64,000 nucleotides of DNA, from assembly GCF_028829235.1 (NCBI RefSeq), contig NZ_JAIWJY010000004.1:1-64000 (forward strand). The letters are read 5' to 3'. The first letter of the stretch is position 1, and every line of letters begins with the position of its first letter. The notes beneath the pieces are model-generated. The model saw only the letters and a program-made list of their open reading frames with translations. It had not been told where the DNA came from and searched no databases. The stretch comes from Tenacibaculum larymnensis (GTDB lineage Bacteria; Bacteroidota; Bacteroidia; Flavobacteriales; Flavobacteriaceae). Below are positions 1-8,700 of the stretch, in pieces. Both the position numbers and the translations under genes were made by a program.

Positions 1-10
1 GTGCAGTTTT

Positions 11-355
11 TTATTGATTAACTAAATTTTCCATTTCATTTACTAGATCAATAATTGTATCTAGTGTTTTTATGTTACTTCCTTTTTCTTTTTTAGTGTT
101 TTCCAAATATTTTAAAATAATTTTTTTTCTGTAGATTATTATTGGATTATCAGTATCTTCATTATAACCAAAACCATTAGGGATTAAACTTTCATATCTT
201 ATTCTTGATGGTATTTCATGTCTTAAGTCAATTAATACATATTCATTGTTTGGTAATTGAAAACGTATTTCATAACAGAACTCAGAATTGATGTCCTTAT
301 GAGTCAAGTATAATTTTTGAGTACTTAATAGTTTCTTTTTTGTTTTCCAATGCAT
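11..355 (-). CDS. hypothetical protein, 114 aa
   Basis: I do not recognise this protein. It is a soluble, Lys/Asn/Ile-rich product with no signal peptide or membrane segment. The start is the ATG at 355 and the stop is TAA at 11-13, so the gene is complete. It lies 7 nt downstream of the membrane-protein gene 363-854 on the same strand, so the two are probably co-transcribed. No catalytic motif is visible. A small two-gene cassette with no obvious housekeeping role suggests accessory DNA, but this is inference. Confidence 0.6.
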   Translation of the reverse strand: MHWKTKKKLLSTQKLYLTHKDINSEFCYEIRFQLPNNEYVLIDLRHEIPSRIRYESLIPNGFGYNEDTDNPIIIYRKKIILKYLENTKKEKGSNIKTLDTIIDLVNEMENLVNQ

Positions 356-362
356 ATTTTTC

Positions 363-854
363 TTAATAAATTATAATCTTAATTGCTAGATAAATAAATA
401 GTCCAAATGTTAAAATAATTGCGAGAAGTGACTTTAAATTCTGTCTGTTAATCATTTTGCCATATTTTGCTACGTCTGTGTCTAAATTCCAATTCATTCT
501 TTGCGAAGCATGTCTATAAATTTCCATTTGTTGTTGTTCTAAAAACACTAAATAAATTAAAACAGAAATAGGTAGAAGTGCTAACCAAAGACTAATAATT
601 GGATTATCTGTTGGGAATTTCCCAAGCCCAAAATAAGAAGCGACTAGTATTCCGTTAATTGTAAAAAGTTTGTCGTGAATACGGTCAAAAGTAGATTGAA
701 TTTTTTTACTTGCTTCTTCTCCTTCTCGTTCAGCTTTTTCAATTAATTTGTCTCCTTCGGCTGTTAATTCATTGGTCGAAACTCTCGCTTCATTTTTTGC
801 TAGAATTTCTAAAATTCTTTGTAAAATCTTATTTGTTTCTTTAGAATCTGTCAT
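363..854 (-). CDS. hypothetical membrane protein, 163 aa
   Basis: The N-terminal 60 residues are charged and predicted helical, possibly coiled coil (Glu/Lys-rich, residues 10-60). Hydrophobic segments follow at about 64-82, 86-106 and 140-162, so it is an integral inner-membrane protein with two or three helices. The cytoplasmic-helix plus short-hairpin layout recalls small effector-type membrane proteins, but I see no signature residues of any named family. It precedes the 114-aa gene by 7 nt and both are probably in one transcript. Function unknown. Confidence 0.65.
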   Translation of the reverse strand: MTDSKETNKILQRILEILAKNEARVSTNELTAEGDKLIEKAEREGEEASKKIQSTFDRIHDKLFTINGILVASYFGLGKFPTDNPIISLWLALLPISVLIYLVFLEQQQMEIYRHASQRMNWNLDTDVAKYGKMINRQNLKSLLAIILTFGLFIYLAIKIIIY

Positions 855-1143
855 CTCTTAAATTGCACACAACTTGTTTATATACGTAATAAAATTATTG
901 TTATATTCTCTTAATGGTAGGGTAAGCTGAACTTTTAGTAATTTTTATACGCTATCAAATGTATTAAAATCAGTACGTTATCTAAAACAAAGTTATTAAC
1001 GAGTTGCTGTTATTTATTAACTAATTATACAATTCCAACGAACTTACTACAAGGGATGTACAAATTCTTACGGAATTCCATAAACCTATTAATTTTTATA
1101 GTTTATGACACACTTTATTGAATGGTCTCTCTTAAAGAAAGCT
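855..1143. other. intergenic region between accessory cassette and crp-type gene
   Basis: This is 289 nt of AT-rich, apparently non-coding DNA. It begins with GCACACAACTTGTTTATATA (866-885) and later has AACGAGTTGCTGTTAT (999-1014). Similar imperfect motifs occur at the borders of small hypothetical-gene cassettes in flavobacterial genomes (general impression, not checked). No RNA gene, convincing terminator or ORF is visible. Confidence 0.4.
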
Positions 1144-1740
1144 TTAACGATATACTTTTCGTTTACTAATTTTTACGTCTCCCTTTTTTTCTAAGGATTT
1201 TATCACTCTAATTACAGTTTCTACACGTAAACCTAAAATATCAGCTATTTGTTGACGTGTATAGGCAACTTTAAACGAGTATTTTCCTTCAACTTTATAT
1301 ACATCGTCTTTTAAATAATCAATAAAGCGGAGTACTCTGTGTGCGGGCTCTTGACTCGATATTTCAGAAGCAATAATGGCTTTATAGTACAAACGTTTTG
1401 CTAAACTTTGGGTGATTTTTAGGTGAATTTCAGGATTGTCTTGTAGTAATTTAAACAAATCACTTTTAGCTAAAGTTAGAATCGTACTGTCAGAAATAGC
1501 CACGGCATTGGCAGGATATTTTACATCGATAAACAAAGGCGGTTCACCAAAGCTTTGGTTTTTATAAAAAATACCTTGAATAAACTCTTTACCATCATCA
1601 TTAAAATTATTCATTTTTACAGCACCACTTACTATTTGGTAGTAGTAGTGTGCGGTTTGTTTTTCAGAAAAAATAATTTCGTCTTTTTGAAAACCTTTGG
1701 CTTCAGCGTGGTATTTTAATAAGAGTTCTTCTGGAATCAT
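1144..1740 (-). CDS. Crp/Fnr family transcriptional regulator
   Basis: This 198-aa protein has the Crp/Fnr layout: a cyclic-nucleotide-binding beta-roll (about 18-105), a dimerisation helix (about 107-135) and a winged HTH (about 155-195). The recognition helix reads L-R-V-E-T-V-I-R (171-178), close to the L-T-V-E-T-I-S-R of FNR. There are no cysteines at all, so it cannot carry an FNR iron-sulphur cluster; a cNMP or haem signal is possible, but the ligand is unknown. It is divergent from a group III globin gene. A TGA-N6-TCA operator lies immediately upstream of its start codon, which suggests autoregulation together with activation of the globin. A role in nitrosative or oxygen stress is inferred from that neighbour. 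Confidence 0.92.
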   Translation of the reverse strand: MIPEELLLKYHAEAKGFQKDEIIFSEKQTAHYYYQIVSGAVKMNNFNDDGKEFIQGIFYKNQSFGEPPLFIDVKYPANAVAISDSTILTLAKSDLFKLLQDNPEIHLKITQSLAKRLYYKAIIASEISSQEPAHRVLRFIDYLKDDVYKVEGKYSFKVAYTRQQIADILGLRVETVIRVIKSLEKKGDVKISKRKVYR

Positions 1741-1741
1741 T

Positions 1742-1755
1742 ATGATTTAAGTCAT
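1742..1755. promoter_or_regulatory. Crp/Fnr-type operator, globin/crp intergenic
   Basis: ATGATTTAAGTCAT is a 14-bp near-perfect palindrome of the form TGA-N6-TCA, the half-site geometry of CRP and FNR boxes. Its centre (1748.5) is 29.5 bp upstream of the first base of the globin -7 element at 1778. That corresponds to about -41.5 from the expected transcription start, the class II activator position. The site abuts the crp-type start codon at 1740. A near-identical site with the same spacing lies at 2600-2613. Confidence 0.7.
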
Positions 1756-1777
1756 AAATTGCAATTGCATAAAGATA

Positions 1778-1785
1778 TACTTTTG
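1778..1785 (+). promoter_or_regulatory. -7 promoter element of globin gene
   Basis: TACTTTTG matches the Bacteroidota -7 consensus TAnnTTTG. A TTG at 1759-1761 may serve as a weak -33 element. The start codon of the globin follows 26 nt downstream. Confidence 0.65.
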
Positions 1786-1811
1786 TAGCGTATTTCAACA
1801 ACGATTTGTAA

Positions 1812-2225
1812 ATGGATAAAAGAGACATAGAAAATAGGGAAGATGTGTATAAGTTAGTATCAACCTTTTATAATGATAAAATTAGAAAGGATGATTTTAT
1901 AGGCCCTATATTTTTAAAAACAATTCCAGAAGAAACTTGGGAACTTCATTTACAAAAGCTCACCGATTTTTGGGAAACGAATTTGTTTTTTGTGCGAAAA
2001 TTTAAAGGAAACCCTATGAAAGCACATAAAGATGTAGATAGGGATTTTGAGTATTCTATTTACCAAGAACACTTTGGACGCTGGCTACAATTGTGGTTTG
2101 AAACGGTTGATGAACTTTTTGACGGAACAAAAGCACATGAAGCTAAAGAAAGAGCACGAAACATAGCTTCTATGCTCTTTTTTAGAATGTTTGAGGCTAA
2201 GCCGAAGCCCAAATCTACGACATAA
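1812..2225 (+). CDS. group III truncated hemoglobin
   Basis: This is a 137-aa globin of the truncated group III class (Campylobacter Ctb type), a haem protein linked to NO or oxygen chemistry. Visible landmarks are Tyr20 at the B10 position, His46 in the E helix (distal), the G-N-P-M-x-x-H stretch with His72 as likely proximal ligand, and Trp91/Trp95 in the G helix. No signal peptide, so it is cytoplasmic. It is preceded by a TAnnTTTG promoter and a Crp/Fnr-type operator in class II position, and it is divergent from the regulator. Its 3' end overlaps the end of the convergent membrane gene by 11 nt. NO detoxification is the family-based expectation, not shown here. Confidence 0.88.
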   Translation: MDKRDIENREDVYKLVSTFYNDKIRKDDFIGPIFLKTIPEETWELHLQKLTDFWETNLFFVRKFKGNPMKAHKDVDRDFEYSIYQEHFGRWLQLWFETVDELFDGTKAHEAKERARNIASMLFFRMFEAKPKPKSTT

Positions 2226-2553
2226 GCAGGTAAAAAATCAACGAAATATTACCTACTATATTAATAATAAATGCCCATGCAATTATTTTAAAAGGACGTT
2301 GACTTATGGCAGCAGCATTAGCTCCCATAGCCGTTACACAAGCAAAAATTAGGGCAAATAAATTAACCTCACCATTTACGGCTAAAGCAGCTGTAATGGA
2401 AGCAATCATAGAGCCTACGGTAATTAATATAATAGATACACCAATGCTATTTTGTTCTCCTTCAGCAATTTTTTTATTGATGTAAGCCTTAATTCCCATA
2501 CTATTTGTTTTTTGAAGTGTTTTTTCAGCGGTTAAGTTTTCAGTAGTTACCAT
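2215..2553 (-). CDS. small integral membrane protein, putative Crp/Fnr regulon member
   Basis: This 112-aa protein has a charged N-terminus (1-36) followed by three hydrophobic helices at about 38-60, 65-85 and 90-111. I do not recognise a family with confidence. It converges on the globin gene and overlaps its last 11 nt. Its promoter carries a Crp/Fnr-type operator (2600-2613) placed exactly as in the globin promoter, so it is probably switched on by the same regulator. A function in respiration or nitrosative stress is inferred only from that. Confidence 0.75.
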   Translation of the reverse strand: MVTTENLTAEKTLQKTNSMGIKAYINKKIAEGEQNSIGVSIILITVGSMIASITAALAVNGEVNLFALIFACVTAMGANAAAISQRPFKIIAWAFIINIVGNISLIFYLLMS

Positions 2554-2569
2554 ATATACTAGTTTTTAG

Positions 2570-2577
2570 TAAAATTA
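2570..2577 (-). promoter_or_regulatory. -7 promoter element of small membrane protein gene
   Basis: On the minus strand this reads TAATTTTA, one base from TAnnTTTG. It lies 17 nt upstream of the start at 2553. The operator centre at 2606.5 is 29.5 bp upstream of its first base, the same as for the globin gene. Confidence 0.5.
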
Positions 2578-2599
2578 TGCAACTGATAACTAGATTTTT

Positions 2600-2613
2600 A
2601 TGATTGAAGTCAT
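2600..2613. promoter_or_regulatory. Crp/Fnr-type operator, second copy
   Basis: ATGATTGAAGTCAT differs from the 1742-1755 site by one base in the spacer and keeps TGA-N6-TCA. It is probably bound by the Crp/Fnr protein encoded at 1144-1740 and serves the minus-strand membrane gene. It also lies about 70 bp upstream of the plus-strand VWA gene, so an effect on that gene is possible. Confidence 0.65.
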
Positions 2614-2682
2614 AAATGAAAAAGAAGAAAAGGTCTTTTTATTTGTTAGATATTTTTATCTTCACATACTAAAATAAGCTGA

Positions 2683-4701
2683 GTGGAGTCAATAACTATA
2701 ATTTACATTGTATTAGCCGTATTAATAAGCGTAGCCATTGCTTTTTTTCAATATTTCTATAAGGTAAATAGAACTCCGAAAGTACATATCTTACTTTTTA
2801 GCTTAAAGGCACTAAGTCTCTTTTTAGTTGGGCTGCTATTGATTAATCCGAAGATAACAACTCTTGAAACAGAAAACATAAAACCTGTGTTATCTGTATT
2901 GGCAGACAATTCGTTATCCACTCAATTTTTTAAAGAAGAAAAAAAGGTTCAAGAATTAATAACAAAAGTAGAAAGCAACGAAGAACTTCAAGATAAGTTT
3001 GATGTACAGTATTTTTCTTTTGGGAATGATATTAAGGTGTTGGATAGTTTATCGTTTGCTGAAACACAAACAGATATTTCAAAAGCAGTTGAAGCTGTTA
3101 ATGAGTTGAATAAAGATAAAAATGCAGCTACCATTTTAATAACCGATGGAAATCAAACCCAAGGAAATGATTATGAGTTTTCATCAACAAAGCATAAAGT
3201 ATTTCCTGTAGTTATTGGTGATACTATTAAGTATCAAGATATTCAAATATCGCAGTTAAATGTGAATAAGTACAGCTATGTAAAGAACAAGTTTCCTGTA
3301 GAAGCATTGTTGTATTATGAAGGAAAAGAAACCGTGAATACTACTTTTTCAATCGTAAAAAACGGGAGCAGAGTTTTCTCAAAAAGAGTGCGTTTCTCAC
3401 CAGAAAATCCTGTGCAAACTGTTACAGCCAATTTAGTGTCTAATACCAAAGGAGTACACTATTACACAGCGTCGATAAGTAGTATAGCGAATGAAAAGAA
3501 CACGAAGAACAATTATAAAAACTTTTCAGTAGAAGTTTTAGATGAGCAAACCAAAGTTTTATTACTCAGTTCTTTTTTACACCCAGATTTAGGAGCGCTT
3601 AAAAAAGCGATAGAGAGCAATAAACAACGAAAAATGGATATTGCTTTGATACAGGATAAGAATATAAATTTAGATGCGTATCAGTTTTTTGTTTTGTATC
3701 AACCTAACAGCTATTTTAAAACCACTTTAGAAAAAATACAATCTAACTTTTTACTGGTTTCAGGAACTAAAACAGATTGGAACTTTTTGAATAGTCAAAA
3801 TTTTGGGGTTCAAAAAAGAGTTATCAACCAAAAAGAAGAATATACTGCTATTTACAATCCAGACTTTTTAACTTTTTATCAAGAGGATATAGGTTTTGGT
3901 CAATTTCCGCCACTAAAAGACAAGTTTGGAGAAGTACAGACTAAAAAAGAATCTCAAAGCTTGTTGTATCAGAAGTATGCAGGGGTAGAAACCACGCAAC
4001 CATTATTATCAACCTTTGAAGAGAATGATAAAAAGTATGCCATACTATTTGGTGAAGGTATTTGGAAGTGGAGAGCTGCCAGTTATTTAAAAGAGAAAAG
4101 CTTTGAAAGTTTTGACACGTTTGTAGGAAACTTAGTTCAGTATTTAGCATCCACTAAAAAGAGAAGACGTTTAGATGTAAAAGCACAACGTTTGTACGCA
4201 GCCAATGAACCTATAACTATAAGTGCATTTTACGTTGATAAAAACTACCAGTTTGATAGCAGAGCATCTTTAGAGTTAACAATAACTAATTTAGAAACAA
4301 AGGCTAAAAAAAGTATTCCGTTTTCTTTATTTAATAACTCATATCAAGTTTCCGTTGAAGGATTAGCTTCAGGAGAATATTCATATACAGTAACTGTAAA
4401 AAACCAAAATATAAGTAGTTTAGGTAGGTTTAAAATTGAAGATTATCAGATAGAAGAGCAGTTTACCAATGCTAATTTTAAGAAACTAGAACAGCTAGCG
4501 TTAAAAACAGACGGAGCAATTGCTTATGTAGATAAAGTTGACGATTTACTAAAAAAGATACAAGAAGATGCATCTTTTTATACCACACAAAAGTCTATTA
4601 CCAAAAAACAAAGTTTAGTTGATTGGAAATGGTTGTTATTACTAATTATAGTTTTATTGTCAATAGAATGGTTTGTTAGAAAATATTATGGTAAAATATG
4701 A
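2683..4701 (+). CDS. VWA domain membrane protein
   Basis: This 672-aa protein has two N-terminal membrane helices (about 5-24 and 36-58), a von Willebrand A-like domain (about 68-180), a long Ig-like/linker region and a C-terminal membrane helix (about 645-665). The metal-site motif D-N-S-L-S (about 74-78) and a T-D-G stretch near 155 keep the MIDAS pattern. The start is GTG at 2683; the next in-frame Met is deep in the protein, so GTG is needed. Related Bat-type VWA proteins sit in the inner membrane and act in envelope stress or protein assembly, but the exact role is unknown. The downstream CPXCG gene overlaps by 4 nt. Confidence 0.8.
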   Translation: MESITIIYIVLAVLISVAIAFFQYFYKVNRTPKVHILLFSLKALSLFLVGLLLINPKITTLETENIKPVLSVLADNSLSTQFFKEEKKVQELITKVESNEELQDKFDVQYFSFGNDIKVLDSLSFAETQTDISKAVEAVNELNKDKNAATILITDGNQTQGNDYEFSSTKHKVFPVVIGDTIKYQDIQISQLNVNKYSYVKNKFPVEALLYYEGKETVNTTFSIVKNGSRVFSKRVRFSPENPVQTVTANLVSNTKGVHYYTASISSIANEKNTKNNYKNFSVEVLDEQTKVLLLSSFLHPDLGALKKAIESNKQRKMDIALIQDKNINLDAYQFFVLYQPNSYFKTTLEKIQSNFLLVSGTKTDWNFLNSQNFGVQKRVINQKEEYTAIYNPDFLTFYQEDIGFGQFPPLKDKFGEVQTKKESQSLLYQKYAGVETTQPLLSTFEENDKKYAILFGEGIWKWRAASYLKEKSFESFDTFVGNLVQYLASTKKRRRLDVKAQRLYAANEPITISAFYVDKNYQFDSRASLELTITNLETKAKKSIPFSLFNNSYQVSVEGLASGEYSYTVTVKNQNISSLGRFKIEDYQIEEQFTNANFKKLEQLALKTDGAIAYVDKVDDLLKKIQEDASFYTTQKSITKKQSLVDWKWLLLLIIVLLSIEWFVRKYYGKI

Positions 4702-4880
4702 TGTATGAGCACTTTTTTCAATGTCCGCATTGTTGGGAAGAAATTTCCATGTTGCTGGATGCTAGTACATCTGAAACCTATGTAGAAGATTGTGAGGTAT
4801 GTTGTAATCCTATACAAATAACTTTTACCTTTGTAAATAACGATTTAATAGCTTTTGAAGCTAAAAATATAGAACAATAA
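4698..4880 (+). CDS. CPXCG motif-containing cysteine-rich protein
   Basis: This 60-aa protein carries two cysteine pairs, C-P-H-C (9-12) and C-E-V-C-C (32-36), followed by N-P. This is the zinc-ribbon-like pattern of the small CPXCG (Cys_rich_CPXG) family, whose members are conserved but uncharacterised. It probably binds zinc in the cytoplasm. Its ATG overlaps the end of the VWA gene by 4 nt and the thioesterase gene follows after 5 nt, so the three are probably one operon. Confidence 0.85.
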   Translation: MMYEHFFQCPHCWEEISMLLDASTSETYVEDCEVCCNPIQITFTFVNNDLIAFEAKNIEQ

Positions 4881-4885
4881 GTACG

Positions 4886-5284
4886 ATGAGATTTCACACA
4901 CGTAAATGGGTAAAACCAGAAGATTTAAATCCTAACGGAACACTTTTCGGAGGGCGATTATTACAATGGATTGATGAGGAAGTAGCGTTATATGCTATTA
5001 TTCAGTTAGAAATTCCAAAAACAGTAACCAAGTTTATGTCTGAAATAAATTTTGTTAGTTCAGCAAAACAAGGAGATATTGTAGAAATAGGAATTGATGT
5101 AGTAAAGTTTGGAACAACATCTATCACCTTAAGTTGTGAGGTTCGTAACAAAATAACCCGAAAAACAATTATTGCAATTGATAAAATTATCATGGTGAGT
5201 TTAGACGAAGAAGGGAAACCTTTTGCACATGGTAAGACAAAAATTGAGTACGTTAAAGATAGATTGAATAATGAAGATTCATAA
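4886..5284 (+). CDS. acyl-CoA thioesterase, hotdog fold
   Basis: At 132 aa it matches the YciA/BACH type of hotdog thioesterase, which hydrolyses acyl-CoA to free acid and CoA. The typical N-terminal stretch P-N-G-T-L-F-G-G-R-L-L-Q-W-I-D-E is present (16-31), where the Asn and Asp/Glu positions contribute to catalysis in the family. It is cytoplasmic and has one hotdog domain, so it should act as an oligomer. It is the last gene of the VWA-CPXCG-thioesterase run. The promoter of the next gene starts just after its stop codon. Confidence 0.9.
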   Translation: MRFHTRKWVKPEDLNPNGTLFGGRLLQWIDEEVALYAIIQLEIPKTVTKFMSEINFVSSAKQGDIVEIGIDVVKFGTTSITLSCEVRNKITRKTIIAIDKIIMVSLDEEGKPFAHGKTKIEYVKDRLNNEDS

Positions 5285-5291
5285 ATTTTTA

Positions 5292-5299
5292 TAATTTTG
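5292..5299 (+). promoter_or_regulatory. -7 promoter element of metal-efflux operon
   Basis: TAATTTTG matches TAnnTTTG and lies 19 nt before the GTG start of the His-rich gene. It probably drives the His-rich protein and the czcA/czcB-type genes that follow. Confidence 0.6.
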
Positions 5300-5317
5300 T
5301 AACCCTAAACGGTATTC

Positions 5318-5656
5318 GTGAAAAACAGTATCATCATATTATTAACCTTATTATTAGTTGTGCCTCCTTTACAGGCACATACTGATGCTGTGGTTTTTGT
5401 AGCTGAATCAGAGGTGCATCATGATGAGTTAAATGAAGATCATCAAGATGAGCATCATCAACATGATACTGAAGAAGAAAAAAGCAAAGAACATCACCAT
5501 CATTGTAACGTAATTACTGTTACAGCAGATTTTATTCCGATTGATTATAGTTTTGATATTCCTATTTTTTTAGAAATAAGAAATAGTATTAACTTTTATC
5601 AAAACACATATTATAACTCATACCTATCGGCTATTTTTCAGCCACCCAAGTCTTAA
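5318..5656 (+). CDS. His-rich periplasmic protein of metal-efflux locus
   Basis: This 112-aa secreted protein starts at a GTG (5318). It has a clear signal peptide (about 1-20, cleaved after L-Q-A) followed by a His/Asp/Glu-rich stretch (about 33-63) with clusters such as H-H-Q-H-D and E-H-H-H-H-C. Such regions bind Zn, Cu, Co or Ni. It precedes the RND efflux genes by 121 nt, so it is plausibly a periplasmic metal buffer or sensor for the pump. The C-terminal half has no recognisable fold. Function is inferred from composition and position. Confidence 0.75.
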   Translation: MKNSIIILLTLLLVVPPLQAHTDAVVFVAESEVHHDELNEDHQDEHHQHDTEEEKSKEHHHHCNVITVTADFIPIDYSFDIPIFLEIRNSINFYQNTYYNSYLSAIFQPPKS

Positions 5657-5716
5657 TTCTATTTTATTATTAAAAACAGCGGTAGCTCTTGTGTAAGCAA
5701 GAACTACAAACTGTTG

Positions 5717-5742
5717 TACCGATTATTTAATAATAACCGGTA
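5717..5742. repeat. inverted repeat upstream of czcA-type gene
   Basis: An imperfect hairpin with 11-nt arms, 10 of 11 positions paired (TACCGATTATT and AATAACCGGTA), around a TAAT loop. It lies 35 nt before the RND start codon. It could be an operator for a metal regulator or an RNA hairpin in the leader. Confidence 0.45.
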
Positions 5743-5777
5743 GAAATTATGTTACAATAGAATTAAATCAATACAAA

Positions 5778-8700
5778 ATGTTAGATAACATTATAAAATT
5801 TTCAATTAAAAATAAATTGATTATTGGAGCATTGGTTGTCGCATTAATAGGCTGGGGAATCTACTCTCTAAAACAGTTACCTATTGATGCAGTACCAGAT
5901 ATTACCAATAATCAGGTGCAAATAATAACATCTGCACCCTCACAATCAGCCCAAGATATAGAACGCTTAGTTACGTTTCCTATAGAAATTACCATGTCAA
6001 ACATTCCAGATATAGAAGAAATTCGTTCTTTCTCTCGATTTGGATTAAGCGTCGTTACAATCGTTTTTAAAGAGAGTACCGATATTTATTGGGCGCGTCA
6101 ACAAATTAGTGAACGATTGATAGAAGCCAAAAACCAGATTCCCGATGGAGTAGGAACACCTGAAATGGCACCTGTAACCACAGGACTGGGAGAAATTTAT
6201 CAATACACACTATATGCTAAAAAAGGATATGAAAAGCAGTACGATGCAATGGAGTTACGCTCTATTCAAGACTGGATTGTACGTCGTCAACTGTTAGGAA
6301 TTGAAGGAGTTGCAGATGTAAGTAGTTTTGGAGGCTTTTTAAAGCAATATGAAGTAGCTATTGAACCAGAACGCTTGCAATCGTTAAATGTTAGTATAAA
6401 TGAGGTTTTTGAGGCACTATCTAAAAACAATCAGAATACAGGTGGGGCATATATAGATAAAAACCCGAAAGCGTATTTTATTAGAAGTGAAGGATTGATA
6501 AAAACTCCAGAAGACATCCAGAATATTGTCATAAAAAACAATGTAAATGGAACACCTATCTTGATGAAAGATATAGGGAAAGTTCAGTTAGGGCATGCGG
6601 TACGATATGGCGCAATGACAAGAAATACCGATGGAGAAGTGGTAGGTGCTATTGTTATGATGTTAAAAGGAGCCAATTCTTCAAAAGTGATTGAGAATGT
6701 AAAAGAAAGAATAGCACAAATAGAAAAAAGTTTGCCAGAAGGAGTTGCCATAAAACCCTTTTTAGATAGAACTAAATTAGTAGACAAAGCCATAAAAACG
6801 GTATCAACCAACCTTGTTGAAGGGGCTTTAATTGTCATCTTTATTTTGGTGTTATTGCTAGGAAACTTGCGAGCAGGTTTAATTGTAGCATCGGTTATCC
6901 CGTTAGCAATGTTGTTTGCCATTAGTTTAATGAAGGTGTTTGGTGTTTCTGGAAACCTAATGAGTTTAGGAGCTATTGATTTTGGTATTATCGTAGATGG
7001 TTCGGTAATTATAGTAGAGGCAACATTACATCATCTGGGGTTAAAAAAATCAGGAACGCAGTTAACCCAAGATCAAATGGATGATGAAGTGTATGAATCG
7101 GCTTCAAAAATAAGAACAAGTGCGGCTTTTGGAGAAATTATTATTCTTATAGTGTACTTACCAATTCTTGCCTTAGTAGGTATTGAAGGAAAAATGTTTA
7201 AACCTATGGCATTAACCGTAAGTTTTGCAATTTTAGGAGCTTTCTTATTATCACTTACCTATGTACCTATGATGAGTTCGTTGTTTTTAAAGAAAACAAT
7301 CAACAACAAGAAGAATATTTCAGATAAAATCATCACAACATTACAAAATGTATATACTCCAATACTCAACTTTGTGCTAACTCATAAAGTAAAAGTTGTG
7401 ATAGGTTCAGTAGCTATTTTTATATTCAGTTTAGTAACTTTTTCTAAAATGGGATCAGAGTTTATTCCTTCTTTAGATGAAGGAGATTTAGCAGTGCAAG
7501 CTATTGTATCAACAGGAAGTTCACTGTCGTACACTATAGATGTTTCAAATCAAGCATCAGCACTGTTAATGAAAGAGTTTCCAAACGAAATAGAGCAAAT
7601 TGTAAGTAGAATAGGTTCTTCGGAAATTCCAACAGATCCAATGCCAATAGAGGCTTCAGACATCATTATCATTTTAAAAGAAAAAGATGAATGGACAAAA
7701 GCTAGCACAAAGAATGAACTGACAGAAAAAATGCAACAATTGTTAGATGAAAACATGCTAGGTGTTTCTTTTGGATTTCAACAGCCTATTCAAATGCGAT
7801 TTAATGAGTTGATGACAGGTGCTAGGCAAGATGTTGTACTTAAAATTTATGGAGAAGACCTGAATAAATTGGTAAAATATGCCAATCAATTAAGTAGAAT
7901 AATTCCAGATGTAGAAGGGGCAGAGGATGTGTATGTTGAAAAAATGACTGGATTACAACAAATTGTAATTGATTATAACAGAAGTCAGTTAGCGTATTAT
8001 GGACTCAATATTGCTGATGTAAATACTACTGTTAATGCAGCTTTTGCAGGTCAAAGTGCAGGATCAGTATATGAAGGTGAGAAACGTTATGATTTGGTAG
8101 TGCGTTTAGCAAAAAATAGAAGAGCTAGCATTGAAGATATTCGTAAACTATATATTACAACTGCAACGGGGGCACAAATTCCGTTAACAGCAGTAGCATC
8201 TGTAGATTTTAAAACGGGACCAAATCAAATTCAAAGAGATGATGCTAAACGTAGAATAACAGTTGGTTTTAATGTAAGAGAACGTGATGTAGCTAGTATT
8301 GTTAAAGAACTAAAAGGTAAAGTCTCAGATAAAATAGCATTCGACCCAGGATACTATATTACTTATGGCGGAACTTTTAAAAACTTAGAAGAGGCTCGTG
8401 CAAGGTTGGGTATTGCAGTACCAGTAGCTTTATTACTCATCTTTTTGTTACTGTATTTTACTTTTAAATCGATTAAACAAAGTGTATTGATATTTACTGC
8501 CATACCTATGTCTGCTATTGGTGGAATTTTTGCCTTATGGTTACGAGATATGCCTTTTTCAATTTCAGCAGGAGTAGGTTTTATAGCATTATTTGGTGTA
8601 GCGGTGTTAAACGGAATCGTTTTAATTGCTGAGTTTAATCGTTTAAAAGCAGCTGGAATATCAGATCTTACAGAGATTGTAAAAAAAGGAACATCTGTAC

